Assembly (NCBI RefSeq): GCF_025399195.1
Contig: NW_026252148.1
Coordinates: 1 to 64,000 of the forward strand
Direction of reading: 5' to 3'
Length of the DNA stretch: 64,000 bases
Source: Umbelopsis ramanniana AG
Lineage: Eukaryota; Mucoromycota; Umbelopsidomycetes; Umbelopsidales; Umbelopsidaceae
Shown: positions 12,777-24,044 of the stretch, in pieces
Layout: every line of letters starts with the position of its first letter
Numbering within the stretch: position 1 is the first letter of the stretch
Program-made: the position numbers and the translations under genes
The notes under the pieces: model-generated
What the model was told of the DNA's origin: nothing
What the model saw: the letters and a program-made list of their open reading frames with translations, nothing else
The model's database searches: none

Positions 12777-15252
12777 TTAAACATGAGTATTTTCTATGGC
12801 TCTATGTGATCTTGTTCCGATAACATATGATAATCGACTCCAGAGTCTTTCTAAAACCTCTCTGGCCTAATGCAATGTAAGTTATTATTTTTAAAAAACA
12901 TTGATCCTCGCCTTTGCCTGCATGTTACTTACAATTGTTCGGTCAAGTGACCCAACTTTACCTCCTAGACCTAAACATGACAATCACAAGCAGTTTGACG
13001 TCAGTGTTATTAACCATAACAACCACTGAACATTACCCCTTGACTTACCAATTCTTTTGGCTATATGCTGCAGGGAACGTATAATCTTTTCCACCGATGA
13101 CTGTCAAATCAGCTGGGTCAGCATAATTTTTCACCTTGTAAAGATGTCATGTCTCGAATATTTTACCCTTTGGCTTTTGATTTCTCCTTCATCGTCTCCA
13201 ATACAAACAGATAAAAGATTTATGGTACAAGTTAGCTTGTGTGCGTCCAGTTGGTCAGAACTAAGACCAAGCAATTGCCTTGATCGTATCAGAGGTTCAA
13301 TTTGGTAATCGATAGAGATAGGATATAGGCCATTCTAATGGAATAAATAAGCACGCCGATCTGCTGTTTGAAGAATGTATTCTGAGGCAATGAACTTACT
13401 TGAACTTCAGATAAAGCTGGTGTAGAACCGTTGCTGGATTGCATATCTTCACTGTAGTTAGACTGCGGAGTACAAGGTGCTGAAGAGCCGTAAGCCTGAT
13501 TAAGGTTGGCCTGATCTCCTGTTGGAGCCCCACTCAACACATAGCTCAAAGCCAAAGTTCTTCTGAAATAATCACTCCTCTCTGAAACACTTTTGAGTGT
13601 ATTCAATGACTTTACTTGGATATCCCCAATCAAAATTCGAGACGATAACAAAGCCACCATATTGTCCACCTAATTGGTTCATCCAAGTATTGTTTAACAC
13701 ATCTAAATGCCAACGTAGCTAAGCACGGAATCTTTACCTCTTTCTTCCACAAGTTCTGGTCGTAAGAATGCAAACAGCAGCAAATGGCCGTTTCAATGTC
13801 GGGCAGTATAGCTTCACAGCGTTCATCCATCGACATTTGAATGAGTAACAAAGTGACGTAGCTCAATATACTGGGACTATAGCTCGATTGACTAAAATGA
13901 AATGTCAGTGTCTTGTAGAAAACGTTTTAACATTAAAAACCGAGATTTCAATACCTTTGCCATATTGATTGACCAAACAAATGTACAATGTATCGAGCAT
14001 TCGAAATGGGAAACGAAGGATTGCGCGACTTTTCACTTGCATTAGTGTATGAGTTGCGAACATCCTCCATTAAAGTTGGTTGGCAGGTATCATCTTCTTC
14101 TATTATCAGTCGTGCCCAAGCAATCTCCGATTCAGCTGCACCATAAGCCTTTAAAACCTGTTCGAAATCTTGCCACGGTATAGCACACTGACTTTCTCCT
14201 TTGACGACCATCTGATCCACAGTGAAGTCTTGAGAATTCTTTTAGCAGAGTAGGCTCAGTTATTTTTTCATACTTCTTTCAAAAAATGAAGTCATCGCAT
14301 TACCAAACTTTTCCATAAAGATAACATGGTCTGCTTCGCGCCGTTGCATTGGTCGAGATCACTTTCATACGCAGCTAAGATATGGCAGATAAATAATTTG
14401 ATCCATTCATGTCCATATCGTCGTTATACCCACCAATTTGAAACAGCCATCTATATACAGACAAAGGATAGTCCAGACCTCTCCTATGATAATGTGACAG
14501 CCATCCATCCGATATAAGTTGCCTTCTTCCAAGACGGTCTACATTGACAGTTAGTAAAAAAAAAAAAAAAAAAGGCCGAATGAAGATAAATGCATAATTT
14601 GAAGCTCACCGTTGGCAAGATTATAGATCTTAGTATATACAATTTTCTTCGTTGATGCCGGCTGAAAGGTCGATATTTCGTCTGATAAAACGATAGGTGG
14701 AAATGGCTGTAGATGTAAAGTCTGAGTTGAGCTCTTTCATATAGTAGTGTATCAGTTGTCATTGACAGTTATCCTAATATGTCGTACCTTGATACCACTT
14801 CCAAAATAATTATAATTTTTCTCACTAGTTACATCTTCATCTTCTTCTAATATCTATTCCATTTTGAAATACAGTGGTGAGCCGTGCTTGACAGTAGTGC
14901 TGAAACCTCCAAAATGCTCTTTACCTGTGCAAGTCTGTCGCTCTTCTCCCGTTCCAGATACCTTTGCGCCGTTTCAACAGCTCCCTTCATATCCATAGAT
15001 TTTTGTTCTTCATTTCCTTCGAGTTTATAGTCAGCATTCACAGGAGAATCGTACATTTCGTCTGGCGTTTTCTGAAGCTCAGCAAACAACTATTGTAAAA
15101 AGTAGTTAGAGCAGAATGTAGCTATGAATGTTTAACAGAAAAGGTGTTTTTTGTGTTCTTACTTTTTCTAAGTCTTCATTCTTCCTTTCTCGGTTCTTTC
15201 GCCTTTTTTTTCTGGAGATCAGGTTCTCTAAACTGTAATCTTCACTGCTCAT
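12777..15252 (-). CDS. SLF2-like CANIN-domain protein (SMC5/6 localisation)
   Basis: A many-exon gene reconstructed by eye from ATG 15252 (MSSEDYSLENLISRKKRRK...) to a TAA at 12777-12779. An acidic, Lys-rich N-terminus leads into a helical domain: LGRRQLISDGWLSHYHRRG, YRWLFQIAAYESD, AKQTMLSLWKSL, SYVTLLLIQMSMDERCEAIL, and near the end VGSLDRTIAREVLERLWSRL. This order resembles the CANIN domain of SLF2/FAM178, which recruits the SMC5/6 complex to damaged DNA. The assignment is from memory of the family and has not been searched. One intron near 14410-14470 needs a weak GTGGGT donor. A tract of 18 A's (14556-14573) lies in an intron. The gene diverges from AMP deaminase. Confidence 0.6.
14556..14573. 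repeat. Homopolymer tract, 18 A
   Basis: An uninterrupted run of 18 A on the plus strand, lying in an intron of the CANIN-domain gene. It is likely to vary in length. Confidence 0.8.
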
Positions 15253-15774
15253 GTTAAAGTCTTTGAAGGCAAGAAATTACTTGCCAAACTCCGAACGACA
15301 CCTGGAAAATCAAATCAGCTTCAAATTTTGGCAGTCAGAAAGAACAAAGGCACAAACTCGGTTGGTTCATTACCACATTTTATTGTAGCGAGATATCACA
15401 TAGTCAGAAAAATCATAACAACTCTGTTCGGTAGGGTAGGCTATAATGGTTAATGTTACCATAGCTCCAAATATGAAACTTACAATTACTGCATAAATTC
15501 ATATCAGTGCTTACAATGAACCATACCAATCTCATCGTGCGCAGAATATTAGTATCGTATAGCTTTTATTGAATACAAACAAGATATGTCAATTGATAAA
15601 GAAATTGGAAATGAGAAGAACGGTAGTAGAAGACCGCAGCATCCAACTGAGCTTGGGAACACAATCAGGAAAATCCGATTGTTTGTCCCGAACTTTTTGA
15701 TTTTTTTATTTGAAAAGGCTGAGTTGGGGGTCCGCAGACGCATCGTTCAAACTTTTCCACGCTATTATACTGCA
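15253..15774. other. Divergent promoter region, CANIN gene / AMP deaminase
   Basis: No separate gene is seen. The AMP deaminase frame is open back to an ATG at 15586, so the right-hand part could be coding if that start is used. Confidence 0.45.
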
Positions 15775-18700
15775 ATGAAGGACGAGATCCGAGAATCAAG
15801 CGGAAATGAAGACCTCCAGGAATCTTCTTCGGAGCAATACATGACTGACCAAGATCCGTTTTTCAAATACCATCAACTGAAATCCATTGAGAGCGTAAGC
15901 AGTACAATATTACTTGCATCGTACAGGTTGCAGCATATACTGACACAATTTGTCTAGCATGACAGCAAGTACTTAGGCCAAAACCTCGCTACTTCTCCTC
16001 AAAACCCTGCTTCTTTTGAAGGAATGGAACAAAATCCGAGCCACTCTCATTTCATACAACCATACTTCGCTCAAATTGAAAAGGTCAAGCAAGAAGCAGA
16101 TTTGATCGATGATTTGACTTTATCAAACGACACTGGCGACGCCACTGATGAAGTGGACTCTGCCAGCAGTGATGATGAATTGATTGATTTGAAGAGGAAA
16201 ATAGAGCGAGAGAAAAAAAAAAAGGAAGTGAATACGCATATTATGAAAATGCTACGCGACAGTGCTGGTAAGGAGCTTTGACGCGATTAATTTTTTAATC
16301 ACTCTTGTACATTTTACTTAAATTACTATATCCCTTATGTTTTTATCAGACGACGATATTAGCAACGAGCTTCAGAACCTGTATACAAATTTTCAACGCT
16401 GTTTGGATCTTAGAGATAAGTACATGGGAGCGTCATGCCAGCAGCCCTTTGATAACCCAAAGGATCATGATGACTGGGAGATATACCCACCACCTCCTGC
16501 ACCCTCTTGGCCATTGCCGCCACCTGAAGAGCTCCAGCGCCGTAAGGAAAGGGAACTTGCTAGGGAAGCCGATCCTGTCGGTTTTGTCGGCAGCGAATTC
16601 GATTACAATCATTGCAAGATTCCAAAGGAAGATCCGGTTAGTTAGTTTGTCTCAAAATGTTATGTTTGAATCATCATCTAACAGACAACATACAGTTCAT
16701 TTATGACCTTGACAGTACTGGAGTTTTTCAAGTCTACGAAAGTTCCGAGCACCGAGAAGATGGCAAGCCTATTTATCAGCCTCCCAGCGTTAGAGACTAT
16801 TTTATGGACTTAGATTACATCTTGGGCATCATTAGCGATGGTCCTGCTAAGAGCTTTGCTTATAGGCGACTTCGCTATCTTGAGAGCAAATGGAACTTGT
16901 ATGCGTTGCTGAATGAATACCAAGAGTTAGCAGATTCCAAGGTTTGTTCTAGTCGTCAATATTGATTGATTGCCCCAACTTTGTTACTCATTAAGGGTTA
17001 ATTGTATTAGAGGGTGCCTCACAGAGATTTCTACAACGTTCGTAAAGTCGATACTCACGTACATCACTCTGCGTGTATGAATCAAAAGCATCTTTTACGT
17101 TTCATCAAAGCGAAGTTGCGCAAAAACCCTGATGTAAGTGCATCTCATATAGAAAAGACGTGGTTTTACATATTGAGATGCTGATTTCTGACTTTTAGGA
17201 AGTAGTCATTTATCGCGATGGCAAACACTTGACACTCTCTGGTGTATTCCAGAGTTTGAACCTGAGTGCATATGACTTGAGCATTGACACTTTAGATATG
17301 CATGTAAGCATTGCATTTATGGCAGACAATTTTTTTCCAAACAAAATGATAGGAGTGGAGAAGCTAATATCAATGGGCTCTGATAGGCACACAAGGATTC
17401 CTTTCATAGATTTGACAAATTTAACTTAAAGTACAATCCTGTAAGTGATGCCATCATTTATGAAGGAGTATCTGAACATGGTTACTCATATTTTTTCAAG
17501 ATTGGAGAGAGCAGACTTAGAGAAATTTTCCTCAAGACCGATAATTACATAAACGGACGCTATTTGGCAGAACTTACAAAAGGTAAGATGTTGTCGAATT
17601 TGATGTCAGTAAAGTGACTTTCACAATCTTATTCTGACTGAGCTTCTTTCAAATCTTACCAATAACAAATCAGAGGTTATTTCTGATCTGGAATCTTCCA
17701 AATATCAAATGGCTGAATATCGTATTTCGATCTATGGTCGCTCAAAAAATGAATGGGATAAGCTCGCTAAATGGGTCGTGGAAAACAAGCTATTCTCACC
17801 CAACGTGCGCTGGCTCATTCAAGTTCCTCGACTTTATGATGTTTACAAGGGTAGTACTTTGGTCAGTAACTTTGAGGATGTCATCAGAAGTAAGTGTAGC
17901 TGTCGTCATTGCGGATGGATGTGGAACAATGCTGATGAATCGTGCAAACAGACATTTTTGAGCCTCTCTTCGAAGTTACAAAAAATCCAGAGGCGCATCC
18001 AGAGCTTCATATCTTCTTACAGAGAGTGATTGGTTTTGACAGTGTCGACGACGAGTCAAAGACAGAGAGGCGGGTTTATCGAAAATATCCGCTTCCTAAC
18101 GAATGGAACACTAAACAGAATCCTCCCTACTCATACTATTTATACTACATGTATGCGAATATGGCATCTTTGAACAAATGGAGAGCAAAGAGAAAATTCA
18201 GTAGGTATCCTCTTCTGCCTTGATTGCGCTGGTACACAGATTAATTCATAGCGATACCTTCCCAATAGACACTTTTGTGCTGAGACCACATGCTGGGGAG
18301 GCTGGCGACAGTGCCAATCTGACAGCAGCATTTTTGACCTCTCAAAGTATCAGCCACGGTATTCTCCTACGAAAAGTTCCCGCATTACAATATCTTTATT
18401 ATTTGAAACAAATTGGATTGGCCATGTCTCCTTTATCCAACAATGCGCTGTTTTTGACTTACGAACGAAACCCTCTTCCTCAGTTTTTCCAGAGAGGCTT
18501 GAACGTGTCGCTATCTAGCGATGATCCGTTGCAATTTCATTTCACCAAAGAACCCTTGATTGAGGAATATAGCGTCGCAGCTCAGGTTGGTTTGTGTATT
18601 GCAACGACTTTCACCCTTTTACCTATACTAATGAGGCGTCTTGTAGATTTGGAAATTATCCTCCACCGACATGTGCGAGCTTGCTAGGAACTCTGTGATT

Positions 18701-19030
18701 CAAAGTGGATGGGAGAACAAGATCAAAATGCACTGGATTGGCAAGACATGGACTGAGCCAGGGACTGCTGGAAACGATATGCGAAAGACAAATGTTCCCA
18801 ATATTCGAGTTGCTTTCCGACATGAGACTTTGATGGAAGAATTGAACATGCTGTCGCGATATGCTTATCGAAATTCCGAAACTGAAAAGAAGCAAGATGG
18901 TCATCATCAAGGCAATACTCAATCACTGCCAACGGCATCGTCTTCTGATATGAATATGTTTCCTGGAGCCGCCCTTGCAGCTGAGAGAGCTCGCAGTAAA
19001 AGCGTAGAAAAGGACATGAGCAACAAATGA
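15775..19030 (+). CDS. AMD1: AMP deaminase
   Basis: Converts AMP to IMP and ammonia in the cytosol, part of the purine nucleotide cycle and adenylate balance. The catalytic domain shows the zinc-binding motif [19 protein letters not shown], the [13 protein letters not shown] region, and [10 protein letters not shown]. The second metal/catalytic block is [20 protein letters not shown] followed by [20 protein letters not shown]. The N-terminus is acidic and Ser-rich, and the C-terminus is a poorly conserved Ala/Arg/Lys-rich tail ending at TGA 19028-19030. The gene has about ten exons with short introns. I chose ATG 15775 ([13 protein letters not shown]); an in-frame ATG at 15586 would add 63 residues with a hydrophobic stretch that looks less like this family. 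Confidence 0.92.
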
Positions 19031-19595
19031 GCGGCATACCACGTTGATAGTGCTGCTCTCAATTCAATTCCTATTACATTCAAACTTTTGTTAATATTAC
19101 ATGGTACAAATGCAGCCGCAAGCTACTTTTATTAAGACAATACAACTTTCTCTCATCACGATGCATGGATCATTTCTCACTGGTGAGAAAAGTGAGATAT
19201 TCATCATTTAACTTGTCACCAAACTTTCATTGGCTACACCTTTTCCATCCTTTAGATGTTGTTTTGGCATGCCACATAAAATAAAACAATGTTGTAGTAT
19301 TCTCCTGAGTATTCATTGCAGTGGAAACCAATATCTTGCGGATGGCTGTTTGCTAAACGACCGGGTATTAACTTTGCGTCTAGTACCTGTTGCTCAGATA
19401 AGACAATTCCGTTGATGGCACGCAGCATGTTGGTCTTGTAATTTACATAGTCAACGGTTGTTTATAAGGTTAATGTTCACACCGATGTATGCTAGCCGCA
19501 ATTGGATCGTCATGTTCGTTAGAATGATTTTTACCTCGTATCTGAGATCCGTAGATGGAGGTGAGACTTTTTCATAAACTAGAGAATTCATCTTT

Positions 19596-19805
19596 TTATC
19601 GCTTTGATCGAGTTTCTACATAAATCTCTCCAAGTAACGGACCAATCGTGCCAGCGACTTCTCCATTGATACGAGACCCATCTAAGCCGGTGAACTGGTG
19701 TAACCACACCACATTACTGAATCATTTATCAACTGATATTACCATTGGGTCGGAGGTTGTGTTTTCAAGTTTCATTCTGTTATGGAAGAAATTGTACAGT
19801 TCCAT
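19596..19805 (-). CDS. Possible small two-exon gene, unknown product
   Basis: From ATG 19805 a short frame (MELYNFFHNRMKLENTTSDP) ends at a GTAATA donor at 19742. A CAG acceptor at 19695 leads to FTGLDGSRINGEVAGTIGPL and LGEIYVETRSKR before TAA 19596-19598. The join keeps the frame and the intron would be 48 bases. The upstream frame is open further, to about 19925, so more exons may exist. I do not recognise the protein. It may also be chance or a remnant of a larger gene. Confidence 0.25.
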
Positions 19806-20007
19806 TTGCTTGCAGGACCAGTTTGGGTGAGGAGCGGTCCAGGCTCTTTTCTCTTGCGTTAAGGGAATACAAGTGCTGAGCTTGGTGTTACGAAGGTGTT
19901 AAGAGTGGATTGCTTTGGATTAATTGGGGTTGTTTGCACGGAGCTGTTCCGAGCAGCTTCTTTCCATTGATAAAAAAATTTAAATTCACGATTTGAGTGA
20001 GAAAAAA

Positions 20008-20015
20008 TATAAAAG
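20008..20015 (+). promoter_or_regulatory. TATA-like box upstream of the orphan ORF
   Basis: TATAAAAG, about 95 bases before ATG 20111 and on the same strand. It supports, but does not prove, that the ORF is transcribed. Confidence 0.4.
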
Positions 20016-20110
20016 AATGGAGTGGGGTCAACGCGCGTGACTAAAGCGCGCTCCGTGCAACATATTCTCAACTTCAACCAAGGCATCTTAAGGCAGACGA
20101 GTCAGTCCCG

Positions 20111-21856
20111 ATGAGATTCTGGTATCATATTCAGCCATACATCGATATATTAAACATTGCACTTGCAAGAATTATACTCGCCATATTAGATGCTGCCTCG
20201 ATTACTAGCACAGCTTGGAGGTTGTTTTCATCCCCTCTGGATATAGAAGATTTTATCTCCAAGGCAGCCACGTACAGTCAGGACCTGCTGTCGGCAAAGA
20301 GCTCGTCGTTAGTTGAGGAGTTCCTCTATAGTAATCATTTTATCGTAACAGATTTCTACCTGCTATGTGCAAAATTCTTACTTCAGTCTGACACTAGTAG
20401 GCGTTCCATGCTTCTAACATTTTACCCTTCCTTATGCGTTTACACTATCATAAGGGTTGCTATAGGCTATAGTCCAGGTCAAGCGGATTTCAAAAGAATA
20501 GTTGATGCAACTATGGGCCTGATGTATTCAAGGCTATTAGCCGGCGAGATATACACTGAAGACATTGACAAAAGGATTGCAGCGGAAAAGATATCCACTT
20601 TGTTAGACAGCATTTTAAGCGCCATAGGTGTCTTCCCGCCGGGTGTCAACGGTCTCGAGCATTGCCTTGTGCCCAACAACACCTTCGTAAGAGCTATAAG
20701 CTCTGCGGATTTACTGTTTATACGTAATTTCAAAGTCTCTGAGGAAGTCGAGCACTTCAAAACACTGGTCAGCACAAGTGTGACCATAGAGGAATTTATA
20801 GAGGCTTATCAGGCTATGTGCATCCCGCGCAGTTATATAGGACGTTCACTACTTAAGAGTGCATACGCTGAACGAATACATTGGCTTGGCAACGTGAATT
20901 CTGGATGTATGCAAGAAGAGCCACACAGTGTTCAAACTTACTCTATACAAGATAGCAAACCTCTATTTATGTCTGATGAACCTTGTTGGCCATGCTACAG
21001 AGCAAGTAAGCGTGGAGACTACGGCCGTACAGCCATGTCCAAAAACACAGCAATGTCACATCAATCCAGCGGTGTCAGTGGTTTCAACGGTACCATAGGT
21101 TTTCCCGTTGTTAATGTTAAGTTGCATTTTACCCAGGTGTCCGTCACTTCTCGTATTAATGGTCATATGGCATCAGAAAGGCTGGAATTTCTTGAAAAGG
21201 AAAACCGCTTCATAAGGAAACACGACTGGCGGGCTGGAGCGGCTATGCTAATGCTGCTTATCGCCCTGTTTCTGCCTCTAATTCTAGGGCTACATTACAT
21301 TGATGTACTCAGCAGAAATCAGATAGACTTGACGTCGCTTATGTCACTATCACTTTTTGTATCTGCTGGGATTATAGCTGCCTATAAGGAAGTCGTCCTG
21401 ACTGGTTCTACTTGGCTAGACTTACTGATGTTGAGTACCACAGTTATGACGCTTGTAACTACAAACCCCAAGCACGACAATGTGACAGCTGCTCTCACGT
21501 ACGCTCTAGATACCGGCAAGGACTGCAGCACGTTATTGAGTAGTGAGGGTACATGTGCATTACTCGATGTTAATACAAATATCGGAGCTATCGTACCAAG
21601 GGGTCTGACTTATGGACAGGCTGCGCACTTGGGGTATATCATAGCAGGAGGTGCTAGGCACAACAGCCAAGCAACACTTGCTGTTGTAAAGCTCTTAACG
21701 TGGCAGGTAAACGACCCACTAGCACAAAGTATGTGCATAATATTAGAAGCAGAGATGCGCAAAGGAGACCTATATAGTCATTTAACACAGCATGACTCTG
21801 GCCAAAACATCATAGTCAGTGGTTTCGATTCATCCACAATTTATGGCATGCCATAG
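20111..21856 (+). CDS. Orphan intronless membrane protein, 581 aa
   Basis: I do not recognise this protein. It is a single uninterrupted frame of 581 codons in a window where long genes are usually intron-rich. The N-terminal 30 residues are hydrophobic, and another hydrophobic patch lies near 100-120. Residues 266-350 are polar with a CWPC motif at 292-295. Three likely membrane segments follow at about 376-397 (MLMLLIALFLPLILGL), 408-428 and 434-451. The last 130 residues are soluble-looking, with RGLTYGQAAHLGYIIAGGAR. Ile is often coded by ATA, unlike malic enzyme or eL22 nearby, so it is weakly biased or of foreign origin. The frame is also open for about 22 codons before the ATG. Coding-looking, out-of-frame segments follow the stop. 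Confidence 0.7.
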   Translation: MRFWYHIQPYIDILNIALARIILAILDAASITSTAWRLFSSPLDIEDFISKAATYSQDLLSAKSSSLVEEFLYSNHFIVTDFYLLCAKFLLQSDTSRRSMLLTFYPSLCVYTIIRVAIGYSPGQADFKRIVDATMGLMYSRLLAGEIYTEDIDKRIAAEKISTLLDSILSAIGVFPPGVNGLEHCLVPNNTFVRAISSADLLFIRNFKVSEEVEHFKTLVSTSVTIEEFIEAYQAMCIPRSYIGRSLLKSAYAERIHWLGNVNSGCMQEEPHSVQTYSIQDSKPLFMSDEPCWPCYRASKRGDYGRTAMSKNTAMSHQSSGVSGFNGTIGFPVVNVKLHFTQVSVTSRINGHMASERLEFLEKENRFIRKHDWRAGAAMLMLLIALFLPLILGLHYIDVLSRNQIDLTSLMSLSLFVSAGIIAAYKEVVLTGSTWLDLLMLSTTVMTLVTTNPKHDNVTAALTYALDTGKDCSTLLSSEGTCALLDVNTNIGAIVPRGLTYGQAAHLGYIIAGGARHNSQATLAVVKLLTWQVNDPLAQSMCIILEAEMRKGDLYSHLTQHDSGQNIIVSGFDSSTIYGMP

Positions 21857-22150
21857 AACGTGAAACATTGTTTTCAAACAAGACAAAGTATGTAGACCTA
21901 TCAGTACTACGCAAAGAGCGATCAAAATTGGCAGTACAGTGGACGTTTAATAAAGACGGATAAGGCTGTAGTAAACCTAAATCGATGATGAAGCATAATG
22001 AAGCTGAAGTGAGCATGCAGCAAGGATACAATTGATAAACCCCGGCGAAGTTGGTCAGTTAACGTAGCTGAACGTATGCGCCGCCTCATGAATGAAGAAA
22101 ACTCTACCGCGAAATATAAAGATTTAGAGGTTGACCGTGGACCCACGTGA
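21796..22150 (+). pseudogene. Frame-shifted coding-like 3' continuation of the orphan ORF
   Basis: In the -1 frame, 21796-21963 is open and reads like protein (FIHNLWHAIERETLFSNKTK, then YVDLSVLRKERSKLAVQWTF). It overlaps the last 20 codons of the orphan ORF. After a stop, 22013-22150 is open in the original frame with DKPRRSWSVNVAERMRRLMN. Two frame changes that cancel suggest either a decayed 3' end, sequencing indels, or unrecognised splicing. I found no GT-AG pair that joins the pieces cleanly. Confidence 0.35.
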
Positions 22151-22872
22151 ATAAGAAAAGATAATATTGTATAACGGCCAAATGCACGCTCTAAATAGCA
22201 GCGACTTGTTGAGGATCTCTAGAGCAGGCATGAATGGAAGACGATTGTAGTGATGGCGACAGTAATGGCGGCAGTATTACACCACGTGACATATATGCAT
22301 ATTGATCAAGACACTGAGGCACCTCACAAGAGGAGTAAGGCAGGATTGGTTGGACAGATTCATCTAGAAAAATAGCAGCCCAGATTACAAGTATCTACAG
22401 GGATGGTATCAACGGCAAACCTATAGGACAAATACAGTTGAGACTATAATGCTTTCACATCCTTTCCAGACACCATAGTAGCCGATGATCAACATCATTA
22501 TGTTCTATTTCTTGTTGTTGGCGATATGTTTTTCGAGGAGATTTACATTATATGTATTTGAAGAAGCACCCTATTTTCCTTCCCTCTCAATCAAATGTGA
22601 TAGATAAAGCCGATAACAAAAATCGAAAGAAAGAACAGTATACATTCCCTTAGCCTTCTATACCTGTGCCCTATCTCATAATTTACTCACTAAAACTGAT
22701 TTAGCATCTTAGCTATCATAATTCCAATTAAAATGACTATAAAAGCACTATTTGTGTGGTTGCTTTTGTCGATGCCTCGCTTTACGATGAGCAATCAAAC
22801 CCAAAGATGGTTTTATCTTCTATGCTATTATTAAGGGACCTATAAAATCTAGTGGTCCAAATTTCAGATCAG
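22151..22872. other. Non-coding stretch before the tRNA
   Basis: AT-rich sequence with no open frame of note and no recognised RNA or repeat. Confidence 0.5.
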
Positions 22873-22946
22873 GATTTCTTGGTGTAGTCGGTTATCACGT
22901 CTGTCTAACACACAGACGGTCGCCGGTTCGAATCCGGCAGAAATCA
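22873..22946 (+). tRNA. tRNA-Val (AAC)
   Basis: A complete cloverleaf without intron. The acceptor stem GATTTCT pairs with AGAAATC and is followed by the discriminator A. The D arm is GTGTAGTCGGTTATCAC. The anticodon stem TCTGT/ACAGA encloses the loop CTAACAC, giving anticodon AAC (valine). The T arm is GCCGGTTCGAATCCGGC. Internal A and B boxes (TGGTGTAGTCGG and GGTTCGAATCC) are intact. A T-run directly after (about 22948) can serve as the RNA polymerase III terminator. CCA is not encoded, as usual for eukaryotes. Confidence 0.95.
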
Positions 22947-24044
22947 CTTTTTGTAAAATAATCAAAAAGATTATTGCCGTTGTAGTGGAACCACATAGCA
23001 AACGTTTTCTGAATCAAAGCTAATTTTTTCTACTTTTAGTGTCATATGGTACATCCTGCGTGACTGAGTGAGCTCATTCAGAAATGATCAGTGTGGGTTA
23101 TTCATCTGTAGTTTTACGTTTATCAATGGTTTACTGATTCATTGTCCGTCGACAATGCTGAGTACGACACTTTTGTTAGACTCACATCTAAACCTTTCCG
23201 TCAAGTTCATTGTCGTAGTGTATCACGACATGACAATGAAAGCTACTGGTTTTTTTTTTTTTCATTCAGGGTATGTCGGTATCTTATTAGACGGACACTT
23301 CATTATAGAGGCTCTCTTGCTGTCGAGATTTATCTCTTCATCATGACTTTTCAATGAAAGTCATCTTCTGCTAGTATTATAGGATATATCGCAAGTAAAA
23401 AAAAGTTCTAAAAATTATTTTAAAGCTAGACTAAGTGACGCCTCTAACTACTACAATACAGAATCTATATGGTCAGGCTTTGGAGGAGCACAACTGTGTA
23501 TACTCCTATGTTTCTATTTTCTGCTCCATGATGCTTATGTTTACATGAATTAGTTACTTTTCGAATACGTAATACAAGAGAATAAGGAGTGCAGCCGGTG
23601 CTTCTAACCAGGTACTCGGTATCGTAAAAGCTTAGATTAGAGATAATTGTCTCCAGTCCGCCTTACTATTAAACCCATCGATGTATATACCATTTATTTT
23701 ATGTAAAAAAATATTCGCTTCGATTCATGAAATGTGACCAAAGGTTATCAATATATAGTCAGCGTAAATGTGATAGATGAAAAAATGCCATTATAAAAGG
23801 GAAAGCGAAAATTTTTAAACCTTCAAGCCTCGGTGTAAATATCAAATAATCATGCGATTCAAGGAAACTATTCGCGGAGACAAATAAATATCCCATCCTC
23901 AAACTCTTCAGACTTCAAGATATAAAATTGGTTTGCATGGTATGCATGAAAAAAAAGTGTGTATTTGTTTTGTACATACGAAATAAGCTATTGGCACATC
24001 GTTGAAGAAAATAAAAATCTATAAACCTCCGTGGATTTGTTTAC
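22947..24044. other. Non-coding stretch between tRNA-Val and isocitrate lyase
   Basis: About 1.1 kb, AT-rich, with a T-run near 23251. It contains the 3' UTR of isocitrate lyase at its right end. The plus-strand frame at 23068-23346 is built around the T-run and is judged chance. Confidence 0.5.

Larger units (their letters stand above)
19031..20110. other. Gene-poor stretch before the orphan membrane protein
   Basis: About 1.1 kb with no recognised gene. A possible two-exon small gene on the minus strand lies at 19596-19805 and is listed separately. Near the right end a TATA-like TATAAAAG sits about 100 bases before the orphan ORF. Confidence 0.45.

Noticed and set aside
13380-13400. An 18-base GT...AG unit in the CANIN gene that could be a micro-intron
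   Set aside because: Too short for splicing. The same donor fits a normal intron of about 70 bases ending at an acceptor near 13334, which restores the conserved frame.
23068-23357. Two overlapping plus-strand frames of 70-90 codons downstream of the tRNA
   Set aside because: Both run through a T-homopolymer giving a Phe run, have no splice structure or domain, and look like chance.
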